NCBI GenBank assembly: GCA_011056825.1
Contig: DSBH01000212.1
Coordinates: forward strand, 1 to 14,117
Length of the DNA: 14,117 nt
DNA from: Deltaproteobacteria bacterium
Lineage (GTDB): Bacteria > Desulfobacterota > Syntrophia > Syntrophales > UBA2210
Direction: 5' to 3'
A model generated the notes under the pieces. It was not told the origin of the DNA, searched no databases, and was given only the letters and a program-made list of their open reading frames with translations. The position numbers and the translations under genes were made by a program. Of the stretch, positions 14,103 through 14,117 are shown piece after piece. Each line of letters starts with the position of its first letter. Within the stretch, counting starts at the first letter, position 1.

Positions 14103-14117
14103 ATGGCAAGCGGTGAC
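14103..14117 (+). CDS. Possible start of a plus-strand gene (first five codons)
   Basis: An ATG at 14103 opens a frame reading MASGD to the window edge. A purine-rich AGAAAGG (14074-14090 region) and a predicted promoter at 14029-14057 lie upstream, in a divergent arrangement with the IalB gene. Five codons are too few to identify a product or to be certain that it is a gene. Confidence 0.3.

Overview
The window looks like a piece of a GC-rich Gram-negative chromosome, probably from the Desulfobacterota (formerly Deltaproteobacteria). This placement is an inference from gene content: an FmdB-type zinc ribbon, a YkgJ Cys-cluster protein, a cytidylate-kinase-like/BON fusion, a lipoprotein, an outer-membrane autotransporter and an IalB-family protein. 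No rRNA, tRNA, CRISPR array or insertion sequence was seen.

Layout. Bases 1-129 are the C-terminal end of a plus-strand endonuclease/exonuclease/phosphatase-family gene. A small minus-strand FmdB-type zinc-ribbon gene follows (209-403). A plus-strand pair comes next: a YkgJ-type Cys-cluster protein (609-974) and a cytidylate-kinase-like protein with a C-terminal BON domain (990-1808), closed by a terminator. From 6938 down to 1885 on the minus strand lies a complete tryptophan unit: an AT-rich sigma70-type promoter, a 34-codon leader peptide with three consecutive Trp codons, mutually exclusive hairpins ending in an intrinsic terminator, then trpB, trpA, trpD, trpC and trpF. All four gene junctions are ATGA overlaps. 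Upstream of the trp promoter, on the same strand, is a lipoprotein with a HEGLH metallopeptidase motif (6972-8000). A terminator at 8076-8106 ends a 1643-residue autotransporter (8127-13058). Upstream of that is an IalB-family secreted protein (13314-13811), then an AT-rich intergenic stretch rich in TTAAC half-sites that leads to what may be the start of a plus-strand gene at 14103.

How the genes work together. The trp cluster encodes every step from anthranilate to tryptophan (TrpD, TrpF, TrpC, TrpA/TrpB). Anthranilate synthase (trpE/trpG) is absent from the window and must be elsewhere if the cell makes tryptophan de novo. The leader implies that charged tRNA-Trp controls the operon by ribosome-mediated attenuation.

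The most unusual item is TrpD. An Lrp/AsnC-type ligand-binding (RAM) domain is fused to the N-terminus of an anthranilate phosphoribosyltransferase whose usual substrate-binding signatures are altered (GTGGG, KHGSR, and no PVRRELG arginines). This suggests a second, protein-level tryptophan sensor acting on the same pathway. TrpC and TrpF are also of a short, divergent type that resembles archaeal versions. The autotransporter passenger is built from 13 near-identical 35-residue units, one of them interrupted by a proline-rich insert.
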